The notes below the pieces were generated by a model. That model was not told the origin of the DNA, made no database searches, and saw only the letters and a list, made by a program, of their open reading frames with translations. A DNA stretch of 48,546 nucleotides from Bradyrhizobium guangdongense. GTDB taxonomy: Bacteria; Pseudomonadota; Alphaproteobacteria; Rhizobiales; Xanthobacteraceae. Positions 37,421 through 46,186 of the stretch are shown here, in pieces. The translations under genes were made by a program, and so were the position numbers. The stretch covers positions 1 to 48,546 of the forward strand of contig NZ_PPPT01000089.1 in the NCBI RefSeq assembly GCF_006483445.1, read 5' to 3'. The stretch's first letter is position 1; each line of letters starts with the position of its first letter.

Positions 37421-38152
37421 CTACTGTGCATGGGGTTGTTTTCGACGACATTGTTGGACGGGAGCCACGGCCGTCACCGCAAGCCGGATCAGCGCCGCCT
37501 GGCGGCCGGTGCCGGTCTTTTGCAGCAATTTTTGCAAATGCGTGCGCGCCGTCGACTCGGAAATGCCGAGTTCGGCAGCCGTTTCCCGCAACGTCATGCC
37601 CTCGGTGAGCAGCTCCAGCACGCGGCATTCGGCCGGCGAGACGTCGAAGCGCTTCGCGAACAGCTCGCGTGGAAACAGCGTGGCCTCGCCGAGCGGCTGC
37701 AGGAAGACGGCGACCGATGCCCGCGCGCAGGCGGCGCGGTCACCGCGGGCGGGCGGGCCCAGCGGCAGGACTGAGGCCACGAGGTCGCCGCCGTCCGTCC
37801 GCGCGATCGGCAGGACCGTTGCGGGCCGTCTGGCATCGCCCTTCGCGGCATCCGCGACGGCGCGCATGAGTTCGGCGGTTGCCCTGATATCGCGACAGGC
37901 GAGCGTGCCGCGGTCGCAGCGGATGGCATTGCTGACGCGGAGCAGCTCCTTGCCTGCCGCATTGGCGTGAACGATCCGCGATGCGCCGTCGACCAGGATC
38001 ACGCCGATGCTGAGCAAATCGAGCGCTGCCGACAGCATGCCGGCCCGTTGCGCCTGGATGTCGACCAGCGCGGGCATCTCGAGGGCGAATTGCAGCCGCG
38101 GTTCTGCTATGTGGCTGCCCGTCAACTCGCGCAACCCAGCGTTCTGGTTCAT
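37421..38152 (-). CDS. LuxR-family regulator with PAS-like sensor
   Basis: A 243-aa regulator. An N-terminal region contains a PAS-like stretch (about 40-140; LLSIGVILVDGASRIVHANAAGKELL). A C-terminal LuxR HTH (about 165-225) reads FDVSPAECRVLELLTEGMTLRETAAELGISESTARTHLQKLLQKTG. It has no receiver domain, so it is not a classical two-component regulator. It is divergent from the di-heme oxidoreductase across 325 bp. The ATG at 38152 is taken; later Mets at residues 26 and 39 are possible. The end lies 79 bp from the convergent DUF2783 gene. Confidence 0.85.
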   Translation of the reverse strand: MNQNAGLRELTGSHIAEPRLQFALEMPALVDIQAQRAGMLSAALDLLSIGVILVDGASRIVHANAAGKELLRVSNAIRCDRGTLACRDIRATAELMRAVADAAKGDARRPATVLPIARTDGGDLVASVLPLGPPARGDRAACARASVAVFLQPLGEATLFPRELFAKRFDVSPAECRVLELLTEGMTLRETAAELGISESTARTHLQKLLQKTGTGRQAALIRLAVTAVAPVQQCRRKQPHAQ

Positions 38153-38477
38153 GACCGGCTCCCTGTTCGAACGGTAGCGCAGGGCGCACTCGGAAGGCCT
38201 TAAGCGGCGCCGAAAAAATCCCGAAAATGAACTTCACTCATTCAAACGAATGAATACAGGCGTGCGCCGGCGCTTCAGGATGCGGCTTTCGAGAACGACA
38301 CGTTCGGGGCTGTGATCTCCAGCACACCGGCGACCGCCGGTCCGCCCTTGTCACGACGGCGGGGATTTTTCTCCGTGCTGGGATCGCCCAACCCGCAACA
38401 ACGGAGGCTGCGTGCGATCGGCGCGATTGCCGCGCTTCGCCCGACGATTTGCAAACATCTTTCAAGGGATCATCACC
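38153..38477. other. Divergent promoter region, LuxR gene / di-heme gene
   Basis: 325 bp without a gene. The part near 38212-38262 is AT-rich and contains TCATTC-AAAC-GAATGA (38238-38253), a perfect 6-bp inverted repeat flanked by more AT pairs. It is a possible operator for the divergent LuxR regulator. I see no FixK-type box. Confidence 0.5.
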
Positions 38478-40085
38478 ATGCCCCTGTCTTGCTTTCGTTC
38501 TTTACTGGCTGCGACCATCACGCTCATGTTCGCCCAAGAATTCGTCCAAGAGGCCTTCGCGCAACGCGATCCCGGCGTGCGCGGCGGCATCCAAAGCACC
38601 GCCGGCGGGCTGCAGGCCCAGGGGATCCGGATTCCGCAACCGCCGGTCATCAGCCCGAACGGCGATGTCGGCATCAGCGACAACGAGAAGCGCTCGTTCC
38701 AGGAAGGCATCTTGCGCGCCGGCCAACTCGAATCCACCTGCGACGAATGCGCGATGGTGACCGAGGGTACGCCGGTCTTCAGAAATCCGAGGAACGGATT
38801 GCGCGAGCTCGATCCAACCTTCCCCCAGTTCACCACCAACTCCAACGGGCTCGGCGCACGCCACAATGCCGACCAGTGTTTTGGCTGTCACTTCCAGCCG
38901 ACGCTCGGCGGCTCCGGCGGATTCCTCGTACCCAACCCGATGGATCTTGCGCGGTTCGGGCCGGCCGGCGCGCGGCCGCCGGAGAACCCACAATTCGACC
39001 TGATCCCGCACCGCTTCGGCCGCAGGAACATCGTGCCGAGCTTCCAGCAGCAATACGGCCCGATGCGCGAGGTGCGCTTCATCTACAAGGTCGACGCCAA
39101 TGGCGATTTCCTGCGCGACAGCAAGGGCGCGCTGATCCCGGACGGCGGTGTGCACCAGCTCTGGACCGTACGCGGCATGAGCAACGACACGACCATTCCG
39201 AACTGCTCGCTCGCCCAGCCGAATTTCGAGAAACAAGTGCAGCAGAACAACGTCGCGTTCCGCATTCCCCTGCAGATGACCGGCCTCGGCCTGATCGACT
39301 CGATCCAGGATCGCGAGATCCTTGCGCGGCATGCCGCAACCCAGAGCCAGCGCGCAGCGCTCGGCATCGCCGGCCGGCCCAATCGCAGCGGCAATGACGG
39401 GACCATCACCCGCTTCGGCTGGAAGGCGCAGAACAAGTCGCTGACGATGTTTGCGGGCGAGGCCTACAATGTCGAGATGGGCATCTCCAACGAGCTGTTC
39501 CCGACCGCGACGGAGGAAGACCCGAACTGCAACGGCTCCGGCAAGCCGGCGCCGAACGACGTGACGCGGATGGACTCCGACGACAAGGAGAACCAGTCGT
39601 TCTACAATCCCGTGCACATCCTGGCGGACTGGATGCAGTTCAGCCTGCTGATGCGTTTCACCGATGGTCCGCAGCCGGCGCCGAACCCGAGCCAGAGCGT
39701 GCTCCGCGGCAAGCAATTGTTCAGCGATATCGGGTGTGCGCTGTGCCACACGCCGACGATGCAGACCGCGCCGGCGATGAACAGCGCCGTGCTGCAGAAC
39801 CGGCCGGTCAACCTCTACTCCGACCTGATGCTGCACGACATGGGCGCAGGGCTAGCCGACGGCGTCAGCCAGGGTCAAGCCGGTCCGCGCGAATTCCGCT
39901 CCACGCCGCTCTGGGGCGTCGGGCAGCGGCTGTTCTTCCTGCATGACGGCCGCACCGGCGATCTGCTCGAGGCGATCCGCGCGCATCGCTCAGACGGCTC
40001 CGAGGCCAACGCGGTGGTCAAGGCCTTCAACGATCTTCAGGTCGCCGACAAGCAGGCGATCCTGAACTTCTTGCGCTCGCTGTAA
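38478..40085 (+). CDS. Exported di-heme oxidoreductase (thiol oxidoreductase-like)
   Basis: A 535-aa periplasmic protein of the di-heme oxidoreductase (DUF1111, DHOR) group. It has a signal peptide (SLLAATITLMFAQEFVQEAFA), a first heme motif CFGCH (C134/C137/H138) and a second, CALCH (C420/C423/H424). The region LWGVGQRLFFLHDGRTGDLLEAIRAH near the C-terminus is typical of DHOR and resembles di-heme peroxidases. Electron donor and substrate are unknown. The ATG at 38478 is preferred; a frame to 38412 adds a non-signal extension. A 10-bp hairpin follows the stop. The divergent LuxR protein probably controls it. Confidence 0.9.
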   Translation: MPLSCFRSLLAATITLMFAQEFVQEAFAQRDPGVRGGIQSTAGGLQAQGIRIPQPPVISPNGDVGISDNEKRSFQEGILRAGQLESTCDECAMVTEGTPVFRNPRNGLRELDPTFPQFTTNSNGLGARHNADQCFGCHFQPTLGGSGGFLVPNPMDLARFGPAGARPPENPQFDLIPHRFGRRNIVPSFQQQYGPMREVRFIYKVDANGDFLRDSKGALIPDGGVHQLWTVRGMSNDTTIPNCSLAQPNFEKQVQQNNVAFRIPLQMTGLGLIDSIQDREILARHAATQSQRAALGIAGRPNRSGNDGTITRFGWKAQNKSLTMFAGEAYNVEMGISNELFPTATEEDPNCNGSGKPAPNDVTRMDSDDKENQSFYNPVHILADWMQFSLLMRFTDGPQPAPNPSQSVLRGKQLFSDIGCALCHTPTMQTAPAMNSAVLQNRPVNLYSDLMLHDMGAGLADGVSQGQAGPREFRSTPLWGVGQRLFFLHDGRTGDLLEAIRAHRSDGSEANAVVKAFNDLQVADKQAILNFLRSL

Positions 40086-40092
40086 CCAGATC

Positions 40093-40118
40093 GCCTGCCC
40101 GCTCACCTGCGGGCAGGC
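40093..40118 (+). terminator. 10-bp hairpin after the di-heme gene
   Basis: A perfect 10-bp GC stem with a 6-nt loop starts 8 bp after the stop at 40085. There is no T-run, so it may be Rho-assisted. It separates the di-heme gene from the small exported gene. Confidence 0.5.
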
Positions 40119-40134
40119 CTGCTCAACGCCCCCC

Positions 40135-40650
40135 ATGCACACCCACAGCGTCGCACTCCTCAGCCTGACATTGGCCATCGCGCTCGGCGTGCGTGCGGAG
40201 GCGCGCGCCGCACCACGCGGCAATCCACTGTGGGTGATCCCGCTCGGCGCACTCTCCGAGACGAGTGAGCGTCCGATCTTCTCCGCGTCGCGGCGGCCGC
40301 CCGCGCCTTCGGTCGCAATCGCCACCGCACCGCCAGCGCCCGCGGAAGCGCCAAGGCCGCAAATCGCGGAGCGCCCGCCGCTGCAACTGGTCGGCACCAT
40401 CTCCGGCGGCACGTTGCGTCTCGGGCTCTTCCTCGATGAGGCCACCCGCGAGCCGATGCGGCTTGCGGTCGGCGAAAGCCGCGACGGCTGGTTCTTGCGC
40501 GCCGTGAGCGCGACCGATGCACGCTTCGAAAGTGCCGAGCGAACGGTGACGCTGGCCCTGCGGGTTACGACCGAAGCACGCCCCGAGGGCGATGCGCGCC
40601 CCCCTGAAATGCCGGTCCCGACCACCCCATCCCGTCGGCGGCGGCGTTGA
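40135..40650 (+). CDS. Exported GspN/GspC-like protein
   Basis: 171 aa with a signal peptide (about 1-26, LLSLTLAIALGVRAEARA). After that, ALSETSERPIFSASRRPP recalls the conserved RP[LI]FS-x-RRPP segment of GspN/GspC-like type II secretion proteins. A Pro/Ala linker follows, then a small beta domain (LQLVGTISGGTLRLGLFLDE) and a basic end. No other secretion gene is in the window, so this would be an orphan. The ATG at 40135 is used. The family call is tentative; the coding call is firmer because of the signal peptide and neighbour spacing. Confidence 0.6.
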   Translation: MHTHSVALLSLTLAIALGVRAEARAAPRGNPLWVIPLGALSETSERPIFSASRRPPAPSVAIATAPPAPAEAPRPQIAERPPLQLVGTISGGTLRLGLFLDEATREPMRLAVGESRDGWFLRAVSATDARFESAERTVTLALRVTTEARPEGDARPPEMPVPTTPSRRRRR

Positions 40651-40718
40651 CGGCGACGCCCGCCAGACCGGCGGCAAACCCACTGGTTGCGCCGCAAAGG
40701 CCACGCTAAACTTCGCCC

Positions 40719-42023
40719 ATGACCGTGACCGATATTGCAAGCCGAACCTACAATCATAGCTGGCGCCTGGACCCGATCGTCCGCAGCCTGCTCGATACAG
40801 ATTTCTACAAGCTTTTGATGTTACAGATGATTCGGGAATTCTACCCGGATCAGGACGTGACCTTTTCGGTCATCAACCGCTCCCGCCATGTACGGCTTGC
40901 CGAGATCATCGACGAGGGCGAGCTGCGCGCCCAGCTCGACCATGCCCGCACCATCCGTTTCACCAAGAAAGAGCTGATCTGGCTTGCCGGTAACACCTTC
41001 TACGGCAAGACCCACATGTTCTCGGCCGACTTCATCCGCTGGCTGGCCGAATTCCGGCTGCCCGAATACGAGCTCCGCAAGGTCGACGGCCAGTACGAAT
41101 TGCATTTCCACGGACCCTGGACCCACACCACGATGTGGGAGATCCCGGCGCTCGCGATCCTCAACGAGCTGCGCTCGCGCGCGGCGATGAAGGGCCGCGG
41201 CCGGTTCGAGCTCGACGTGCTCTATGCCCGCGCCAAGGCCAAGCTCTGGACCAAGGTCGAGCGGCTGCGTACGCTTGATGGTCTGCGCCTCTCCGACTTC
41301 GGCACCCGCCGCCGCCACGGCTTTCTCTGGCAGCGCTGGTGCGTGGAAGCGGTGAAGGAAGGCCTGGGCCCGTCCTTCATCGGCACATCGAACGTGCTGC
41401 TCGCGATGGACAACGATCTCGAAGCGATCGGCACCAATGCGCATGAGCTGCCGATGGTGGCGGCCGCTCTCGCCAAGGACGACGAGGAGTTGCGCTGGGC
41501 GCCCTATCGCATCCTCGACCAGTGGCGCCAGACCTATGGCGGCAACCTCCTGATCGCGCTGCCCGACGCCTTCGGCACAAAGGCCTTCCTGCGCGATGCG
41601 CCTGAATGGGTTGCCGACTGGACCGGTTTTCGTCCCGACAGCGCGCCGCCGATCCAGGCCGGCGAAGAGATCATCGCCTGGTGGGAGAAGAAGGGCCGCA
41701 ACCCCAGGGACAAGCTCTTGGTGTTCTCCGACGCGATGGATGTCGGCTCGATCGAGGACACCTATCACCACTTCGCCGGGCGCGTGCGCCTCTCCTTCGG
41801 CTGGGGCACCAACCTCACCAACGATTTCGTCGGCTGCCCGCCTGATACCTCGATCAATCTCGATCCGATCTCGCTGGTCTGCAAGGTGTCGTCGGTCGAC
41901 GGCAAGCCCGCGGTGAAGCTGTCGGACAATCCCGAAAAGTCCACCGGTATGGCCTCGGAGATCGAGCGCTATCTGCGCGTCTTCGGCGATGCCGGCCGGG
42001 TGCGGCAAGCAGTTTTGGTGTAA
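40719..42023 (+). CDS. pncB: Nicotinate phosphoribosyltransferase PncB
   Basis: PncB makes nicotinate mononucleotide from nicotinate and PRPP with ATP hydrolysis, the salvage entry to NAD. The 434-aa protein has normal length and motifs: [20 protein letters not shown], the phosphorylated-His region [35 protein letters not shown] and [10 protein letters not shown]. It starts 68 bp after the GspN-like gene; the frame shows no alternative start of note. No other NAD-salvage gene is adjacent. Confidence 0.96.
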   Translation: MTVTDIASRTYNHSWRLDPIVRSLLDTDFYKLLMLQMIREFYPDQDVTFSVINRSRHVRLAEIIDEGELRAQLDHARTIRFTKKELIWLAGNTFYGKTHMFSADFIRWLAEFRLPEYELRKVDGQYELHFHGPWTHTTMWEIPALAILNELRSRAAMKGRGRFELDVLYARAKAKLWTKVERLRTLDGLRLSDFGTRRRHGFLWQRWCVEAVKEGLGPSFIGTSNVLLAMDNDLEAIGTNAHELPMVAAALAKDDEELRWAPYRILDQWRQTYGGNLLIALPDAFGTKAFLRDAPEWVADWTGFRPDSAPPIQAGEEIIAWWEKKGRNPRDKLLVFSDAMDVGSIEDTYHHFAGRVRLSFGWGTNLTNDFVGCPPDTSINLDPISLVCKVSSVDGKPAVKLSDNPEKSTGMASEIERYLRVFGDAGRVRQAVLV

Positions 42024-42150
42024 GGCAATCGAGATTTGCGCTTCTAGTGCGCTTGCAACGACCTGAGACTCAACGACGTTGCGCAGGCGACGGATGCGAC
42101 CTAGCAGCCGCCCGGTTCGATCACCCGCGCATGGATAATCGGAGCATTCA

Positions 42151-42855
42151 ATGTCGACATATGTCTTGGTTCACGGCGCCTGGGGCGGCGCCCACGGTTT
42201 CCGGCATGTGCGGCGCCTGCTCCGCGCCGGAGGGCACGAGGTATCGTCGCCGTGTCTCACCGGTGTCGGCGAGCGTATCCATCTCTCCAGCCCGCAGGTC
42301 GGCCTCGGCACGCATATCCGCGACGTCGTCAACCACATCCTGTACGAGGATCTCGACAAGATCGTGCTGGTCGGATTCTCCTATGGCGGCTTCGTCGTCA
42401 CCGGCGCGCTGGAGCATATCGCCGAGCGCGTGTCGCACCTCGTCTATCTCGATGCCTTCGTCCCCAATGGCGGTGAGAGCGTCTGGTCGCATCTCGGACG
42501 CGACGGGCGGCCCAAGATGGAGCTCGGCCAGGACTGGGTGGTGACCGGTCCGGTGCGCGAATTCGACAATCCCGAGGAAGCCGCCTGGATGGCCGCCCGG
42601 CGGACGACGCATCCGCAAGGCTGCTTCACGGAGCCCGTCTTCCTGGCACAGCCGCTGGAACAGTTTCCGTTCACCAGGACCTACATCAAGGCGACGGCCG
42701 CGCCGGAGAATGATATCGGCAACAACGCCTTCTGGCGGGCGGCGAAACGTGCGAAGGAGTCATCGGCCTGGCGCTATCACGAGGTCGCGACCAATCACAT
42801 GGTTGCGAACAACCGGCCCGAGGAGCTCGCCAAGATCCTTATGGGTGTAGCCTAG
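42151..42855 (+). CDS. Alpha/beta hydrolase
   Basis: A 234-aa esterase-type alpha/beta hydrolase. It has the N-terminal strand YVLVHGAWGGAHGFRHV, a nucleophile elbow with S77 in LVGFSYGGFV, and a C-terminal His in VATNHMVANNRPEEL, the usual Ser-Asp-His order. It resembles the plant-type salicylate/MeSA esterase-like bacterial group, but no substrate is assigned. The ATG at 42151 has GGAG 6 nt upstream. Its stop overlaps that of the convergent tcuB gene at CTAG (42852-42855). Confidence 0.9.
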   Translation: MSTYVLVHGAWGGAHGFRHVRRLLRAGGHEVSSPCLTGVGERIHLSSPQVGLGTHIRDVVNHILYEDLDKIVLVGFSYGGFVVTGALEHIAERVSHLVYLDAFVPNGGESVWSHLGRDGRPKMELGQDWVVTGPVREFDNPEEAAWMAARRTTHPQGCFTEPVFLAQPLEQFPFTRTYIKATAAPENDIGNNAFWRAAKRAKESSAWRYHEVATNHMVANNRPEELAKILMGVA

Positions 42856-43952
42856 CTTTCGCTTCGCCGCTCCTGCGCATAGCGCACGAGCGCTGCAAAA
42901 CGGTAGATGCCATGGACGAACTTGCCATAGGGCATGGTGATGAACAGCGCGAACACGGCGCCGAGATGCAGCGCCAGCAGCGGACCCATGGCTGATGTCT
43001 CGCGCAGGAGCAGCAGCGCCAACCCGGTGACGCCGGTCAGGAACAGCATGGCGATGAAGCCGACGTCCATGCCGTAACTGTTGTCGTCGAGCAGTTCAGG
43101 CGCGCGCTGCGTCTTGGCCATAAAAAGGCCGATGGGGCCAATGAAGAGGCCGATGCCGCCGAGCGTGCCGAGCACGACCGGCAGGTCCCACCAGGGATAG
43201 GGCGCCTCACGCGCTAGCAGATAGTGATAGAGGGTCGCGACCGAGGTTGCGGCGAAGCACAGCAGGAAACCGTAGAAGGTCAGGTGGTGATAGAGCTTGC
43301 GCCGGTCGGTCGGCTTGTCGTCCTCGTTGTAGCAACCGACCCCGCCGCCATGGAGATAGCGCAGCTCGCCGGCATCGCGGACCGCCTGGAAGATCGAGCC
43401 GCCATCGGCGCGACCACCAATGGGCTCGCCGATGTCGCGCCAGAACGCGCGCACGCTCATGACCAGCGCGAGGATCGCGTAGAGGAAGGCGGCGGAAAAC
43501 AGCCCTGCCATCGCATTGTGCGGCATCAATTTATAGAACGCGCCGGGACCGGTGTGGATGCCGAACAGCGCTGCGCGATCGTTGAAGGCGGCAAAGCCTA
43601 GGATGAAAGCGGCCATGCTGAGCGCGGCAACAATGCTGATGACGAGGCCGTTCTTCGCGAACGCGCCTGAGAGCGCCCGCGGCCAGGCATAGGCCGCGTA
43701 GGATTCCGCGCGCGCGACGGCGAGCGTCTTGGGAACGTTGACGTTGAATTCGTGCGGCGGCGAGAACTGGCAGTCGACATAGCAGGCGCCGCAGGAATGG
43801 CAGAGGTTTGCGAGGTAGTTGAGGTCGCCATCGGAGAACGCGCGGCGCATCTCCATGGCGGGAAACACCGCGCAGAGGCCTTCGCAGTAGCGGCAGGAAT
43901 TGCAGACCGTCATCAGACGGTCGGTTTCCTCTAATATCCTAGTTCCGTGCAT
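42852..43952 (-). CDS. tcuB: TcuB: iron-sulfur/membrane electron acceptor of tricarballylate dehydrogenase
   Basis: 366 aa. The N-terminal ferredoxin-like part holds two Cys clusters (CNSCRYCEGLCAVFP and CHSCGACYVDCQFSP) for 4Fe-4S centres. It is followed by six or so hydrophobic helices with several His for heme and an LYHHLTFYGFLLCF element. TcuB reoxidises the FAD of TcuA and passes electrons to the membrane. I prefer the ATG at 43952: a long frame runs to 43991 but overlaps tcuA more. The chosen start lies 14 bp inside tcuA, so the genes are coupled. No TcuC transporter is next to it. Confidence 0.92.
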   Translation of the reverse strand: MHGTRILEETDRLMTVCNSCRYCEGLCAVFPAMEMRRAFSDGDLNYLANLCHSCGACYVDCQFSPPHEFNVNVPKTLAVARAESYAAYAWPRALSGAFAKNGLVISIVAALSMAAFILGFAAFNDRAALFGIHTGPGAFYKLMPHNAMAGLFSAAFLYAILALVMSVRAFWRDIGEPIGGRADGGSIFQAVRDAGELRYLHGGGVGCYNEDDKPTDRRKLYHHLTFYGFLLCFAATSVATLYHYLLAREAPYPWWDLPVVLGTLGGIGLFIGPIGLFMAKTQRAPELLDDNSYGMDVGFIAMLFLTGVTGLALLLLRETSAMGPLLALHLGAVFALFITMPYGKFVHGIYRFAALVRYAQERRSES

Positions 43953-45330
43953 GCTTTGCCGCTTCCCGTCCCGCGATGCGCCCAAACACACTGCCGATGG
44001 TCATGCCCATGCCGGCGGCATAGCCCTTGCCGAGCACGTTGCCCGCCATGATCTCGCCGGCCGCGAACATATTGGCAGCTAGCTTGCCGTCCTTCATCAG
44101 CATGCGCGCCTCTTTGTTCACGCGTGTGCCGAGATAGGTGAAGGTGATGCCCGGCCGCACCGGATAGGCGAGGTATGGCGGCGTCTCGATGCGCCGCGCC
44201 CAATGCGTTTTCGGCGGCGTGATGCCTTCGGTCACGCAATCGTCGAGAATGGTGTGGTCGAAGGTGCCGGGGCGAACTGCGGCGTTGAAATCGGTGATGG
44301 TCTTTTCCAGCACGGCCGGGTCGAGCGTCAGCTTGCCGGCGAGCTCGGCGACCGTGGCGCCCGCGATCGGCGGGAACAACGTCGGCATGAAGGACGTGAC
44401 CACGGTGGAGTCGAAGATGATGTAGGCGATCTGGTCGGGCTGTGCGGCGACCAGCCGACCCCAGATCGCATAGCGCTTCGGCCAGATGTCCTCGCCCTCG
44501 TCGTAGAAGCGTTGGGCGTGCTTGTTGACGACGATGCCGAACACGACCGAATCGTGTCGCGTGATGATGCCGCCATCGAACTTTGGCGCGCGGGCGTCGA
44601 TCGCGACCGCATGGCACTGGGTGGGATCGCCGACCTCCTGCACACCCTTGTCGAGCAGCATCTTCAGGATCGCGCCCCGGTTATAGGGCGTGCCGCGGAT
44701 CAGGAAATTGTCGGCGGCCTCGCCCCAATATTGCTTCAGCCATTCGATGTTGGCCTCGAAACCGCCGGCGGCGGCGACCAGCGAACTCGCGCGGATCTCG
44801 GTCGCACCCCCGATCGGCCGCTTGACGCGCGCGGCGAGGAACATGCCGTCCTCGATGACGAGGTCGGTGACTTCCGCATCGTATTCGATGTCGACGCCGA
44901 GCGTCTCAGCCGTGAGGTACAGCGCGTTCAGCATCGCGCGGCCGCCGCCGAGGAAGAAGGAGTTGGTGCGCCCGAGGCTCAGCGTGCCGCCGAGCGAGGG
45001 CTGCCAGCGCACGCCCTGCTCCACGACCCAGTTCAGGATGTCCTTGGACTCCCGGATCATGTGGCGGGCGAGCTCTTCATCGGTCTGCCCGCCGGTGACC
45101 AGCAGCAGATCCTTCCAGAACTCTTCCTCGGTATACGGCCCGGTCAGGATTTCGGTCGCCGCGTCATGGGCGCAGCGCATATTGCGGGTGTGGCGCGTAT
45201 TGCCGCCGCGGTAGAACTTTGGCGCGCCTTCGAGCACGAGGACCGAGGCACCGCCGCGCCGCGCACTGATCGCCGCACACAGCGCCGCATTGCCGCCGCC
45301 GATCACCAGCACGTCGTATTTGCCGCTCAT
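43939..45330 (-). CDS. tcuA: TcuA: FAD-dependent tricarballylate dehydrogenase
   Basis: A 463-aa flavoprotein of the succinate dehydrogenase/fumarate reductase flavoprotein class. It has the dinucleotide motif YDVLVIGGGNAALCAAISARRGG, NTRHTRNMRCAHD after the FAD site, and the C-terminal FAD motif MFAAGEIMAGNVLGKGYAAGMGMTIGSVFGR. TcuA oxidises tricarballylate to cis-aconitate so that it can enter the TCA cycle. A much longer frame to 45609 exists, but the ATG at 45330 gives the natural N-terminus. It forms a coupled pair with tcuB and diverges from a GntR regulator. Confidence 0.92.
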   Translation of the reverse strand: MSGKYDVLVIGGGNAALCAAISARRGGASVLVLEGAPKFYRGGNTRHTRNMRCAHDAATEILTGPYTEEEFWKDLLLVTGGQTDEELARHMIRESKDILNWVVEQGVRWQPSLGGTLSLGRTNSFFLGGGRAMLNALYLTAETLGVDIEYDAEVTDLVIEDGMFLAARVKRPIGGATEIRASSLVAAAGGFEANIEWLKQYWGEAADNFLIRGTPYNRGAILKMLLDKGVQEVGDPTQCHAVAIDARAPKFDGGIITRHDSVVFGIVVNKHAQRFYDEGEDIWPKRYAIWGRLVAAQPDQIAYIIFDSTVVTSFMPTLFPPIAGATVAELAGKLTLDPAVLEKTITDFNAAVRPGTFDHTILDDCVTEGITPPKTHWARRIETPPYLAYPVRPGITFTYLGTRVNKEARMLMKDGKLAANMFAAGEIMAGNVLGKGYAAGMGMTIGSVFGRIAGREAAKHARN

Positions 45331-45400
45331 GACGCCTGCCCGATGCGACTGTCGATTCGAACCATTCCAGGTTTCCGCTCGCCGAAAGCAATTGCGTACA

Positions 45401-45412
45401 TTTGTATACAAA
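45401..45412. promoter_or_regulatory. GntR-type operator between tcuA and gntR
   Basis: TTTGTATACAAA is a perfect 12-bp palindrome, the type bound by FCD-subfamily GntR proteins, in the AT-rich centre of the 148-bp gap. It lies 71 bp before tcuA and 67 bp before gntR, so one bound dimer could control both. Confidence 0.65.
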
Positions 45413-45478
45413 GATATACATTGCGGCGCAAGCGTGGTCTTTGCATGGGCAGGATGCGCTTTGCCGCGAGAGACGACA

Positions 45479-46183
45479 ATGGCACGACGACCGGCCAAGG
45501 GAGGCAGTACAACGGGTGGAACGGCGGGCGGTTCGATCGCGCGCGGCTCCGGCGTGGTGCTGGGCGAGGCCGTGTTCCGCTCGCTGTGCGAGGCGTTGCA
45601 GGGCGGCACCTATCGCGCCGGCGACCGGCTGCGCGAGGAAGAGGTCGCGCAGCGGCTGAAGGTGAGCCGAACGCCGGTTCGCGAAGCGCTGGGACGGCTG
45701 GCCGCGCGCGGCTTTGTCGAGCCGGCCGGCGGGCGCGGCGTCGTTGTTCGCAATCTCGACATTTCCGAGGTGCTCGAGCTCTACGCCATGCGCGAGATCA
45801 TGGAGGGTGCCGCCGCCCGGCTTGCCGCGGAGCATGCTTCAAAGCCCGAGGTCGACGCGCTCTCGGATATCGAGCAGGCGTTCATGCAAGCCTCTGGCGA
45901 CGCCGCGGAGATGGCACGACTCAACCGCGCATTCCACGAAGCAATCTGCCGCGCCGCACGCAATCGTTACCTCGACAACGCCTCGCGGGAACTGCAGGAC
46001 TGGATCGCGCTGCTCGGCCCCACCACCTTCACCGTGACCGGCCGTCCCTCGACCAGCCACCGGGAGCATCAGGCCATCATCGACGCCATCGCGGCGCGCG
46101 ACGGCGACAAGGCGGAACGGCTCGCGCGCGAGCACATCCGCGAGGCACTGCGCTGCCGGCTCAAGCTGTTGCAGAAGCAGTAG
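45479..46183 (+). CDS. GntR-family regulator (FCD subfamily)
   Basis: A 234-aa regulator. The N-terminal wHTH (about 25-90) reads VFRSLCEALQGGTYRAGDRLREEEVAQRLKVSRTPVREALGRLAARGFV. The FCD effector domain (about 95-225) follows: LYAMREIMEGAAARLAAEHA and LNRAFHEAICRAARNRYL. The HxxxH-type metal region includes the HEAI and HRE/H residues. The first 24 residues are a basic Gly-rich tail. It is divergent from tcuAB and probably regulates it in response to a tricarboxylate; known tcu loci use a LysR protein, so this is a different scheme. The ATG at 45479 is preferred over an upstream frame to 45290. Confidence 0.92.
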   Translation: MARRPAKGGSTTGGTAGGSIARGSGVVLGEAVFRSLCEALQGGTYRAGDRLREEEVAQRLKVSRTPVREALGRLAARGFVEPAGGRGVVVRNLDISEVLELYAMREIMEGAAARLAAEHASKPEVDALSDIEQAFMQASGDAAEMARLNRAFHEAICRAARNRYLDNASRELQDWIALLGPTTFTVTGRPSTSHREHQAIIDAIAARDGDKAERLAREHIREALRCRLKLLQKQ

Positions 46184-46186
46184 CGG

